Source: Pharus latifolius (taxonomy: Eukaryota; Streptophyta; Magnoliopsida; Poales; Poaceae). Taken from it: a stretch of DNA of 64,000 nt. Below the pieces are notes generated by a model, which saw nothing but the letters and a program-made list of their open reading frames with translations, did no database searches and was not told the DNA's origin. The number at the start of each line of letters is the position of its first letter. Positions within the stretch are counted from its first letter, which is position 1. Where the stretch lies: the NCBI GenBank assembly GCA_019359835.1, contig CM033330.1:36430228-36494227 (forward strand), given 5' to 3'. The translations under genes were made by a program, and so were the position numbers. Shown here in pieces: positions 44,332 to 55,178 of this stretch.

Positions 44332-46528
44332 TTACACGTAAAACTTGCGTAGTTGATCGATGTTCCAGGTATTGGACAAGATTCGACCATCCTCCATCAC
44401 TAATCGAGTTGATCCTGGTCGCGGCACCGAAACAATAGTATAAGGGCCTTCCCATTTCGGGGAGAATTTGTTGCGATTGGATTGGTCTTGTATTTTTCGT
44501 AAAACCAGATCGCCCACGTGAAGACTACGTGGTCGCACCCTTTTGTTATGGTACTTGCGCAAAGCTTGCAAGTACACCGCGGACTTGATCAAAGCGCGAT
44601 CACATTTTTCTTCCAGGAGAATGAGGTCTTGTGATCGCTGTTCGGGCTGATCAATTCGTTCGAACTGATCTGTCCGAACAGATCCAATACTAACTTCCAT
44701 AGGCAATACGGCCTCAGCCCCATCGACCAGATGGAAGGGTGTCTCACCAGTGGCTCGACTAGAGGTAGTTCGTAGTGCCCATAGAACGGTGTAGAGCTCC
44801 TCTGCCCAAGCCCCCGAGCGAGTCTTAAGGCGATCGAAAACATGTTTCTTGATGCCTTGCAATATCTGCCCGTTGGCACGTTCCACGGCACCATTGCTCT
44901 GTGGGTGAGCCACAGAAGCAAAGCACACTTTGGTTCCAATCTGATCGCAGTAATCTAGAAAAAGACCACTAGCGAACTGAGAACCGTTATCCATAATGAG
45001 ACGATTTGGAACACCAAATCGAGCAACAATGTTCTTATGGAAGAACTTTGTAAACGTGTCAATAGCTACGAGCAGAAACTTGTATCCATTGACCGCTTGT
45101 GGCATAGGACCGACAATATCCATCCCCCAGACCGCAAAGGGCCATGCAAGGTGAATGGTTTGCAATGCGTAGGCAGGTTGATGAACCTGTCTCGCGTGAA
45201 ACTGACACTGAGGACACATCTTGACCATATTCCTGGCATCGTCCAGTGCCAAAGGCCAGTAAAATCCTTGTCGAAAAGCTTTTTTGACCAGTGTCCGATA
45301 TGATGCATGCGCACCGCATACACCATCATGTATTTCTTTCAAGAGGGATTTACCTTCCTCCTGAGATACGCAGCGCATGAATACACCTTGAGTACCTTTC
45401 TTATACAAAACCCCTTCTATAAGTTTGTATAGACACACTTTCTGAATTAACCGATCACTTTCGGTTTCAGCCTCGGGCAAGGTCCCATGTTCAAGATAGA
45501 CTCTCAATGGATGAGTCCAATCCTGTTCCTGACCGAGGTTGGTAACACAGACTGTTACCGGATCATCCTCGACTGAAGTCATAATCGAAGGATGTTCCAA
45601 GTGTTCGACGAACACTCCTGCCAGAGCGGATGTCCGTGAGGACCCAATTTTGGATAATTGGTCTGCGAGAATATTGTCCTTTCGCGGGATGTATTGGACT
45701 TTGAAATGACTGAAGCATTTTTCCAATCTCCTCACTTCCCCCAGGTAATGAGCCATTGTCTCATCGGAGGTGCTGTACTCCTTGTTTACCTGGTTTACGA
45801 CCAGTTGTGAGTCTTCCCTCACCTCGACGGACTCCGACGAATTTTGCTGCCCGGAGCCCTGCAAGAAGACCTTCATACTCTGCTGCGTTATTGGTCGCAA
45901 CAAAGTGTAGTTGAAAGACAAACTTAAGCTGTTCGCCCTGAGGCGTAACTAAGACCACTCCAGCCCCCGAGTGTTGAAAACTACGAGAGCCGTCGAAGTA
46001 CATTGTCCAGTGATCGGGGCATTCCAATTCCTCAGGTCCCCGCACGGGTGGCTCAGGGTTGGTCCATTCAACTACGAAGTCGGCCAGGACCTGAGACTTA
46101 ACCGCAGTGCGAGGCGTGAAATGGATGTCAAAAGCACCGAGCTCGACAGCCCATTTGGCGATTTGACCAGATTTCTCCGGATTGCGGACAATATCCCCCA
46201 ATGGAAAAGAGGAGGGTACTGTGATCTTATGTACTTGGAAGTAATGTCGTAGTTTATGGGAAGCCATCAGTAGTACGTAAAGTATCTTCTGGACCTCAGG
46301 GTATCGCTCCTTAGGACCATGAAGTACCTTGCTTACATAGTAGACTGGTCTGTGTATTCCTTCTCTATCCGCGATCAGGACAGCGCTGACCGCATGCGGT
46401 GTGGCCGCCAAATAGAGAAGTAATGGTTCTCCTTTGTCGGGAGACACCAAGACTGGTGGACTAGATAAATACGCCTTCACCTCCTGAAATGCTTTTTCGG
46501 CCTCGTTGGACCATGCGAAGTTGTGATG
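44332..46528 (-). pseudogene. Tat pol: RNase H, second RNase H, integrase
   Basis: On the minus strand the sequence begins within RT-RNase H (FAWSNEAEKAF, then VKAYLSSPPVLVSP, YYVSKVLHGPKERYPEVQK). A second, archaeal-type RNase H follows (MYFDGSRSFQHSGAGVVLVT, NNAAEYEGLLAGL, then REDSQLVVNQV), the double RNase H being a Tat hallmark. The integrase has the H-H-C-C zinc site (HDGVCGAHASYR...CPQC) and catalytic D, D, E in GMDIVGP, IMDNGSQF and NGAVERANGQ. A frameshift lies in the second RNase H near 45830. About 19 residues are missing between FTKF and FHKNIVARFG in the integrase core. It ends in a normal C-terminus (NTWNIDQLRKFYV, stop). RT and gag lie beyond the insertion at 46529. Confidence 0.88.
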
Positions 46529-46542
46529 CGTTGGGGGAAATC

Positions 46543-49500
46543 TGTAACACCCCTATTTTTCCCAACCCTAGCCTGCCTTGACTATCTGCATATCAGGATG
46601 AGATCTTGGTGATGCCAGAGTGTTACTCTAAAAAGTGGCAGCCAAACTCCTTCATTCAAGTCATTTTCGCAGATCAGTCCAAAAGATTCACAAATTAGTT
46701 CTTTTCAGATATCTGAGGAACCCCAAAAAGGCTAAAAGTCACAGATCATTTCCAAATCGTGATTTGATTCAATGAACATCTTCCCTTCACTATTCTGGAC
46801 ATTTTTGCCTTTTGGAAGAATTTCCAAATCTCTCCCGAAACCCTAGTTTCAGCCTTGTCAAATTTCTAAAATCAGATTACCCTAATTACCCTATTTTCAG
46901 TTCATCTCAAAACTTGCCTAAATCTCCAAAATTTTATCATCCCTAGCTGCTGATCAATATCTTAGACTTTGTGGGTTAATTTAGCAAAGTCAAAACTCTT
47001 TCTACTTAAGCCAAATGCCAGATTTACAGATTGGTCCCTGGAATCAAGAATCAGTAATTGCAAATCAGCCCTCCTATTCTTTTGCTGCTGTTTTCGACCA
47101 GTGCCTGGTCGTTGCTTTCGACCAGTGCTGCATCGCCGGAGCCGCGCCGCGTTTTCTCGCCGCAGCTGCTCGCCGCCGGCCATCGCCTCTTGTCGCCTGC
47201 GCTTGTGAGCAAATGAACCACCCCGCCCGCACGTGCCAGCAGCCAGTACCGCGCCATGACCAGCGGATAAACGCCCGCACTCCAGAGCAATGTCTTCACG
47301 CGCGCAACCGTTGCCGTGGCAATTGCATGCGTTACGTGTCGTTGCCGGAGCTTTGCTACTGCCTCCGCATCTGCGCCATCACTGATGAAGTCCCAATGCA
47401 AACAACAAAGCCTGTAGAGCTGCTACACCGCCAGTGCACAATCACATCGCCGGTCACCGCTGTCGCAGCTGCACCCGGCCAGTCTCGTCCCCGGCACAAG
47501 TTCTCTCGCCGTTTCCCCTCGCAAGCTCCGCCTCAACACCTATTTAAACCCCCTCAGTGCTATGAAGAAGCCACAACTCCAGGACTTTGCCAAATTCTCG
47601 GATTTTCACTGTTTCCCTTTCTTCCCCGACGAGCCATCGTCGCCAGAGCAAACCACAGCCCCTCTCTCCAATCCAAGCTCACCAGTAAGATCCCCACACC
47701 CATCTTCCCGTGTCCAAGCCAGCAATTGCATCCTAGTGCTCTTCATCACCGGTGATCGCCGGAAAACCAGAAGACCCCTATTCCAGAAATTAAACTCATT
47801 CCAGTGCTTTTCATCACTCACTCCAGTAGAATCAAATGATCCTTAGCCCTTTCTTAGCAAGCCTGTTCAGCCAGTTTTCAAATTGATGCAGTGTCGTGCG
47901 TTTTCCCAATTTTTGCGCGCCACCGTGGACGTCTCACGTCGCCGGCGTGCCTCACTGCAGCTCTCCCCAAACTGAAGCCACCTACACCTTCCCTGTAACC
48001 CCTAGACGGTGTAGTCCAAAGATTATAACCTACATTGCTGTGTGGAGCCACTTCATCGTTCACCGTCTTCTCCAACTCCGGTGACAACGTCGACGAGCTC
48101 GCACGCTTAACCACTACCCAATCCCTCCCTCCAGAACAATCCACACCACCCCAGGAGTGTTTCCCCTCGGTCAATTTCAAGTTTAGCAAACCCCAGTTCT
48201 CTGTCACCGTGGCTCGTTCTTGTCTCAGGAGGCCGAAGATTTCAACCTCGCCGTTCGTCGCCGGCAAGCCACCCCAGTCAAATTCCTTCCACCAGCAACC
48301 TTGTCTTGATCCCGCCTACCTCCCTGACATGTTTGGCAAAGCAATGCATGCGTGATTCGTCCAGATGCATGTGCCCTAGTTCGCTGCTGTACAGTGGCAT
48401 TCGATTTCCTGTGTCCTGAGCCTTGCTGTGATTTTCTGTTGATTCAAGGACTTTTCTGAAAAGTCCACTTTGTCATTTAGGTCCCTCACAGCATTTGGCA
48501 CACGATGCCACCTCTTGCACCAATTTTGATCATCTAGAAGCCCCAAATCATCCTGGTGTCCTTCTCGGACATTATCTGTTCGTTAACCGAATGCCAACCC
48601 TTGGCTTTCATCGCAATCGAGTCTTGTCCAGTGAACCTAACCCTAGTATCCTTTTCTCTGCTGTTCTGTTTCTACCCAATCTCCCTCATTTGCATTCATG
48701 TGTATATTTTACTTATGTTTTGTACAAAGCCTATTTTCTGGATGCTTATGTATTGTATGTGTTGTGTGTGCTCTCGTGCAAATGCAGAGCAAGGAGCGGA
48801 AGAATTGGAAGGAACGTTTGAGGATCCAGCAAATTTCTTAGACCCAACTTGGCAAGGCAAGTCGTCACCCTTGATCATGTCTCACCCAGTATTTTGAAAT
48901 AAAATAGATTCACTGTTTTAAAGATATATGCATGCTGAATATTTGATAGAACTATGTTTAGAAACATGTGAATAGATATGACCCAACTTTCATGTGGAAA
49001 CCCCTTTTTGATATCGAATCATCATGCAACCTTGAAACCCTAGGATACCATGCTTAGGCTTTAATCTTATTTAAGTATACATGTTGGATGTGAAATGGCT
49101 AATATGTGAGAAATGGATTTGAAACCCCTTTTGTGAAATGACATGTCAAATTAGTATTGATAGTGAGGATTGGCTTGTATGGAGAGGGTGCGGTGCGTAT
49201 CAGGGAATGTGGATGGCTCATCACTATTAATTCATAAGGACTAGAACCATGTGTTGTGCCCCTATGCGGCACGAAAAACGTACCAACCACTTGCCTGGTA
49301 TGGGACAGGCACGACTTAGTAGCTTTTTGGTATTAGCAGTTCCCTGCATGGTTTGTCGGTCTGGTTTCTCGCGTGGAGAAACTGGTTGGGCGCAGTTCAT
49401 CCGTGAGTGATGTGAGTTCAGAAAAAGTATGAGAGGAAAGGGTGGAAAGAAGGAAGACGCCCTACGCCTAAGATTAAGCCGTGCGCGGTTGTAATCAAAA

Positions 49501-50559
49501 AAAGGTCAGATGTCTCGCATGGACAGACCAAGGCCATGTGTCCTGCGGGAGCATAAGCCAAAGGCTAGGAAGCAAGGCAGTGGGGAGAGCCCACAACGGT
49601 ACTTGAGACTTAATTGTCTATTTACCGGGCGGGGATACTGTTAATACTGAACTGCAAAAGCGTTGTGTGATCTCGGCCTTGTCACATGTGTATAAGTCAC
49701 ATGGAGTTGGCCCGACTTGAAAGTCGAGTGAAGAAGTGGATTTAAAAAGAGGTACACCTTTGCAAAGCGTAAGAAAAGTATCGGATACTCTGTACTCCCA
49801 GTTCATGGAGTATGTTCGCGGTGGATTTATCCATGTGGTTCAACACAAGTAACTATTTGAAATGTTTTCATAATATGGTTAATTCAAATGGTGGATCACG
49901 GAGGATCGCCATTCACAATGTTTTCTTAAAGTCTATTATAAGGTTTTCAAAAACCCCGCTGTTGAAAACAAAACCCTTAATTGAAAGATCAAAGGATTGA
50001 AATCTATACTATTTATGATTATAAGACTTAACCCCGTTTCTTGATCACTCCTCATCTATATAATTGCATTTGTAAATAAACGACTTGCTGAGCATTGTGT
50101 CAAAGCATGCTCACCCTTGCCTTTTCAAACAAATCAGAAGAGGGATTCGTCGATCCCGATTCGTTTGGTTATGAAGATGAAGCAGAAGATGGGAACGCCC
50201 CAGATGATTCAGAATTCTAGGAGGGTCTCGCGCCGAGTTGAGTCCGATGTGGAGAAAGCCCTACCAGAACCGTTGCTGCCAGAAGTGAAGATCTTTGTTG
50301 TTGCTGTTTGCCTTGTTTTGTGTGTTTGGTATCTTGATGCCGACTCTTGTATGGATAAACTTGTTATTTTCGTAGCAACTCTAAGTAGCGTCATTCTGGG
50401 CGCTATGTTAATGTAATATTGGTCCTCGTGACCTCGTACATGTTTAATTATGTTTTATGTTATTGCTGCTTTCCGCTTGTTGTGAGTTTTGTAATGGTCC
50501 AACCTGTGTGCAATCCACCTGGGCGGTTGCCACGGGATTCCTCAAATGGGGGTCCCACA
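46543..50559 (+). mobile_element. Tekay-type solo LTR, subfamily D (4017 bp)
   Basis: From TGTAACACCCCTATTTT to TCCCACA, with AAATC on both sides (46538-46542 and 50560-50564). No PBS follows, so it is a solo LTR. TATA-like CTATTTAAA is at 47540. The last ~1.7 kb is close to subfamily C, while the first half is clearly different. The hairpin region spans about 49292-49833, with fully paired CTTTGCAAAG and GTATC-G-GATAC. Confidence 0.92.
48787..50220 (+). CDS. Candidate LTR-encoded spliced acidic peptide (copy D)
   Basis: The exon after CAG 48786 codes QGAEELEGTFEDPANFLDPT and ends GGCAAG|GCAAGT (48856/48857). The second exon, after AAATCAG (50136-50137), codes EEGFVDPDSFGYEDEAEDGN and DDSEF and stops at TAG 50218. 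The intron is phase 1. The frame is also open upstream to an ATG at 48556 through several hydrophobic stretches. The paired-exon structure matches A1 and A2, while the sequence differs at many residues but stays acidic. Confidence 0.43.
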
Positions 50560-50564
50560 AAATC

Positions 50565-51676
50565 TCCGCGAGACTAAGTCCAGGTAAGTTGCGTCACATT
50601 TGCCCGGGCACAAGGCCTCCTGTGCCCGCCCCGGGCGCCGCCTTTAGCCCGGGGACGTGGCCTCCGGTGCCTGCCCAGGGCGCCACCATCCGCCCGGGGA
50701 CATGGCCTCCGGTGCCTGCCCCGGGCGCCGCCATCCGCCCGGGGATGTGGCCTCCGGTGCCTACCCCGGGCGCCGCCATCCACCCGGGGACGTGGCCTCC
50801 GGGCACCGCCTTTCGCCCGGGGACAAGGGCCCTGGTGCTTGTCCCAGGAGCCGCTATTTGCCCGGGGACGTGGCCTCCGGTGCCTGTCCCGGGCGCCGCC
50901 GTTTGCCTGGGGACATGGCCTCTGGTGCCTGTCCCGGGCGCCGCCTTTCGCCCGGGGACAAGGGCCCCGGTGCCTGTCCCTGGCGCCGCCTTTTGCCCGG
51001 GCACATGGCCTTTGGTGCTTGTCCCGGGCGCCGCCTTTTGCCCAGGGACAAGGCCTCTGGTGCCTGTCCCGGGCTCCGCCGTTTGCCCGGGGACATGGCC
51101 TCTGGTGCCTGTCCCGGGCGCCGCCTTTCGTCCGGAGACATGGCCCCCGGTGCCTGTCCCGGGCGCCGTCGTCCTTCCGGGGACAGGAGCCCTTTGTCCC
51201 GTGTCACGTGCGGGTCGCGTGACAAGCGCCTTAGTCACGTGCGGGTCGCATGGCAAGCACCTCGGGAATCAGCGGCCACATGTCAAGCATTCGAGACAAC
51301 TGACTGGGAGAAGGACGTTGCTACCCCTCGATCCGACGGTAGCGTCCGGGGTAGTTTAGTCTTTTTGCTTCTTTTGGGGCTATAAATAGCCCTTGTACCC
51401 CCTGTTGTAAAGACAAGTTGCTCATTATTGCTAGAATAGCCAATCTCACAGGTCTGCTCCGGAAGCCTCTCCCCGAGAGAGCCTCCCCAGCCGACTCCGG
51501 TCGGGAGCACGCCGACAGGACTAGTGCCCCCACCGGGACCCGAACCTGTATAAACCTTCGTGTCACTTGTTGTGTTTGTCCTGCGGGGGAGGACCGATCA
51601 CCCGATCAACCCGCGTCGCATTTTCTTCGCTAGGATCGTCCACAAAACCTGCCAGGGTATTCGCAATACCACGACA
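50565..51676 (+). mobile_element. Tat 5' LTR, main part
   Basis: Continues the LTR begun at 46529 (TCTCCGCGAGACTAAGTCC...). TATA box CTATAAATA at 51380-51388. Ends ACCACGACA. Most of it is the 45-bp repeat. Confidence 0.88.
50600..51180 (+). repeat. 45-bp GC-rich tandem repeat in Tat LTR
   Basis: About 13 units built on GCCCGGGGAC(A/G)TGGCCTCCGG and TGCCTGYCCCGGGCGCCGCC. It occupies the same LTR position as the repeats at 13555 and 37400 but with a distinct consensus. Confidence 0.88.
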
Positions 51677-51677
51677 G

Positions 51678-51695
51678 TTGGCGCCGACCGTGGGG
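51678..51695 (+). other. Tat primer-binding site
   Basis: TTGGCGCCGACCGTGGGG, one base after the LTR, identical to 14211-14228. Confidence 0.85.
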
Positions 51696-51712
51696 ACTCG
51701 TCACAAGACGCC

Positions 51713-52831
51713 ATGGCTCCCCCAGGAACGAGGGCTCGCGCCCTCCCCGGTACGCCGGTCACGGTGACCCAGCGCCACCCGTCTGGGACACGACTGTCCC
51801 GGCGCTTCCGCCCGGAGGCGGCCAGACCCAGGTACCGCCTCCCACCTTCCCTCTTAACATAGGTGGTTCGACCTCCGGGTCGTTCCCGGTGACCGCGGGA
51901 GCCTCGGCCGGGACCAGTCTCCCCCCGACGGCTCCCCCGGCTCCCCGGGACGCCCTGCTCGAGGCTTTAGTGGAGGGCCAGCTCCGCGCCCAGCGCTCTA
52001 CGGATGAGCTGCTCCGCGTGTTGGCGCGGCCACCGGCCCCCACATATGCGCCGTACCCATACCTGGGGGCTATGCCCCCGCTTATGGGTCACCAGGCGGT
52101 CCCTCCGGTCTCCGGAGGTTCGGCCGCCCCGTATGACCCCAGCGGGGGGTACCCTCCCCCTGCCGGTCATACGTTTGGACCGTTCCCGGCACCCGGGTCC
52201 TTCCCGGTGCTGGGAGGTTACTTTGTGCCCGGGCACTTCGTGGCACCAGGGGATACCCCATTCTGGGCCCATTCCCGAGGCCGGGGGCCTATTACATGCC
52301 GGGGGCTTTCCCTACGCCGGGAGCCAGTCCCGCCCCGCGCGTCGCGTTTAACGCACCGGGGGCGGTCAACAGAGCAGCTCCCGTGCCTCAGCGGACCTCC
52401 CCCCGCATCGGCTCCCCAGTTCCGGACGTCGCTGCGGGGGCTCCCCCCTCGCCGGTTCCGGATATCACAGGGGCTTCCCCCTTTCCGGTTCTGGTCGTCG
52501 CCACGAGGGCTCCGTCCACTTCGGTTCCAAACGTCGCCACGGGCGCCCCCTCCCCGGTTCCGGATGATACAAGGGCTTCACCCTTTCCGGTCCCTGGGAT
52601 CTCCGCAGGGGGCTCCCCCCAGCCGGCCTCGGTAGCCTCCGGGCCGGTAGCTACAGTGCATGAGCTCCCTCCTCCCCCGGGGCCACCTCCGAGGGTGCCC
52701 CCGGTGGACCAGGTCCGCTTCTCTCGGGAGGAGGTCGAGCGAATGCGTACGACTAAGTGCGGGGAAGAACTTCCCCCTGGCCGCGGGCGCGGAGAGCCTC
52801 GCTCTCGCACCGGTCGGGGGAAGAGACCTGC
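51713..52831 (+). pseudogene. Tat gag 5' region, truncated
   Basis: It starts MAPPGTRARALPGTPVTV just after the PBS. It continues in other frames with ALVEGQLRAQRSTDELLRVL (a short helix) and a long proline-rich part (PVPDVAAGAPPSPVPDIT-type repeats), then DQVRFSREEVERM. No CA or zinc-knuckle region remains. It is cut by the inverted LTR at 52832. Homologous to 14240-15044 plus 33022-33229. The frame changes mean that no single protein can be read. Confidence 0.6.
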
Positions 52832-53486
52832 TGCCGTGGTATTGCGAATACCCCGGCAGGTTTTGAGAACGATCCTAGCGAAGATTACGCGGCGCGGGTT
52901 GACCGGATGACCGGTCCTCCCCCGCCGGACAAACACAAGAAATGACACGAGGGTTTATACAGGTTCGGGTCCCGGTGGGGGCCCTAGTCCTGTCGGTGCG
53001 CTCCCGACCGGAGTCGACTGGGGAGGCTCTCTTCGGGGGAGAGGCTTCCGGAGCACGCCTGTGAGTTTAGCTATTCCAATAAAAGTGATTCGATCCTTTA
53101 CAACAGAGGGGTACAAGGGATATTTATAGCCTCAAAAAGAAGAAAAAGGTTTGAACTACCGCGGACGCTACCGTCGGATCGAGGGGTAGCAACGTCCTTC
53201 TCCCGGTCAAGTGCCTTGGATGCTTGGCAGGTGGTCGCTGATTCCCGAGGCGCCCCTCGCGTGACCTGCACGTGATGAATAAACAGGGAATTTACCTTTT
53301 AGGAGGGCGATGATGTCCGGGACATGCCCCGGAGGCAAGGTCCCGGGAGCCAAAAGGTGGCCCCCGGGACGTACCCGGAGGCAAGGCCCCGCGGGCCAAA
53401 TGGCGGCCCCGGGGACGTACCCGGAGGCAAGGTCCTGGGGGCCAAGTGGCGGCGCCCGGGGCAAGCACCGGAGGCCACAATCCCCG
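52832..53486 (-). mobile_element. Inverted Tat LTR, 3' part
   Basis: It is the reverse complement of the Tat R/U5 and repeat region: TGCCGTGGTATTGCGAATACC... with a minus-strand TATA box GCTATAAATA at 53121-53130 and about four 45-bp units (53300-53480). It is interrupted by a Tekay LTR at 53487, and its U3 start is not in the window. Confidence 0.85.
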
Positions 53487-53599
53487 TGTAACACCCCGAT
53501 TTTTCCAAATCTTGGCCTGCCTCGCCGTTTTTGAAACCCTAATTACCCTGTTTTACCCTAAAGTCGTTTTCCCCACTTTTGTCGAAACCCTTCAGATCT

Positions 53600-55118
53600 T
53601 GTGTAGCTTCTAGGCCCCTATAGAGTGTTTTAATAATTAATGACAACTACAAATGCTATACTAACGTTACCTGCCTAGTTGTGTCAAGAAGATACTTAAA
53701 AGATAGGTTAATGGAAGGCAAAGAAAGAGCATCATGATGAAGAAAGGGCATTGATCAAAAGGGCAAAGGTACGAAATAGGATCTTTTCCATTTTTACCGG
53801 TCTAAGGTGATTAGAGAAGAATTTTGACCGGATTTTAGGATAGTTGCCGTACTATTAAGAGGAGCATGTGGTGTATTACAAAATACTTCATCTATGTGCC
53901 ACAAATCATAAAATCAACTTGCATTGCATACTAGAAGGTCACATCCTTTGAGAATGCTTATTTCAGCTCATTTCTGTCTCAGTTGGTCTGACCGTTTGTT
54001 AGGCCGGTCTGACCGAGATATCGGTCTGACCGAGTTGTAAACTACGATCTGACCGATTGGCCGGTCTGTCCGTAGTAGAGACCAAGGTCAGACTCCTGGA
54101 ACCTCTTGTTTTATCCTTCTGGTATTTTGAGCTATTACGGTCTGACCGTTTGTTAGACCGGTCTGACCGCGAAATCGGTCTGACCGTGTTTTTGAACTGC
54201 GGTCTGACCGTTTGGCCGGTCTGTCCGTATATATCGGCCTGACCGTATAAGGTGTCCAGAAACTATGTCGTCTCTGGACAGTTTCACGGTCTAACCGAAA
54301 TATACTCCGGTCTGACCGTATGTGTGCCTGACAAGGGCAGTTGAGCATTTATTGCGCCTGTTTAATGCCGTTGCAATTGCGGCGGTCTGATCGAGCTTGT
54401 GCCTGCGGTCTGACCGCCAGGTGATCTTTTTCTTCCAACGGCCTGTAACGGCTATATTAATTGTGGGGGGTATATATACTCCCATGCACGGCCCTGTTCA
54501 GGACTTTTGGCATAATCTTGAGCATTGTCATCATCCTTGAGAGCCTAAGCTAGTTTCATACACTCTAGGGTTCAAATTCTCAAATTTGTGAGAGTGTGCA
54601 TTTGAGATCTTCTAGTGCATTGCATTTAGATCATTGAATCAATCGTGTGGCACTAGAAGAGGGCAAAGTGATCATCACCGGCTTGTTACTCTTGGAGTTT
54701 GCCGGCTCCTAGACGGCTAGGAGAAAGGTTTTGAAGAGCTCTTCAAGGAAGATTGTGAAGAAGCTTCAAAACATCTTGTGAAAGGTTGAGCACGCCTTGC
54801 CGGAGCGGTAAAGTGCATCCTTAGTGAAATCGAGGTTTGGATAACTCATCACACTAGTCCGGCTCAAGATCTAGGTCACTTCTCGAGAGAAGGTTGACTA
54901 GATAGAGGAGCGGTTAGAGATTTGAGTTTGCCTCAACGTGGATTAGGGGTGATCGGCAAATCACCGAGACTACGGGATATATCCTTGGGTTGAAATTGCT
55001 CTTTGTTCATCGTGTGTTATTTAATTTGCTCTCATTTACTACAAATTGTTTGATTTATTGTAATTTGCTAAAATCGCCTATTCACCCCCCCTCTAGTCGA
55101 TATCCTAGATCCTTTTCA
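53600..55118 (+). mobile_element. Copia 5' LTR (1519 bp)
   Basis: From TGTGTAGCTTCTAGG to GATCCTTTTCA. TATA box TATATATAC at 54470-54479, with the palindrome cluster upstream. Short leader motifs and the CACCCCCCCTCTAGTCG end are shared with 34934-36482. Confidence 0.88.
53993..54420 (+). repeat. Palindrome cluster CGGTC-T-GACCG
   Basis: About fifteen copies of an 11-bp inverted repeat with one central base, some with one mismatch (CTGTCCG, CTAACCG). A block of five copies (53993-54075) is repeated at 54137-54228, ~145 bp away. Confidence 0.88.
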
Positions 55119-55120
55119 AT

Positions 55121-55132
55121 TGGTATCAGAGT
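55121..55132 (+). other. Copia primer-binding site
   Basis: TGGTATCAGAGT two bases after the LTR. Initiator Met tRNA type with one 3' change. Confidence 0.88.
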
Positions 55133-55178
55133 AAGGACTCCATTTTAGAGGATTTAACCATCCCAGAGTAGGATAAAG

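Larger units (their letters stand above)
46529..52831 (+). mobile_element. Tat-type element, 5' part, interrupted
   Basis: The LTR begins at about 46529 ((C)GTTGGGGGAAATC, first base changed from TG), is split by a solo LTR, and continues 50565-51676. The PBS (51678) and the 5' gag region follow to 52831, where an inverted Tat LTR begins. It is inserted in the minus-oriented pol described at 44332-46528. Its 3' end is not in the window. Confidence 0.75.

Noticed and set aside
47015..47755. 246-codon plus frame in the subfamily D LTR
   Set aside because: Runs through U3, the TATA box and the leader. Not shared with related LTRs in the same frame.
53993..54420. Regular short repeats that could suggest a CRISPR array
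   Set aside because: Units are 11 bp, irregularly spaced, in a plant copia LTR. No cas genes and no uniform spacers.
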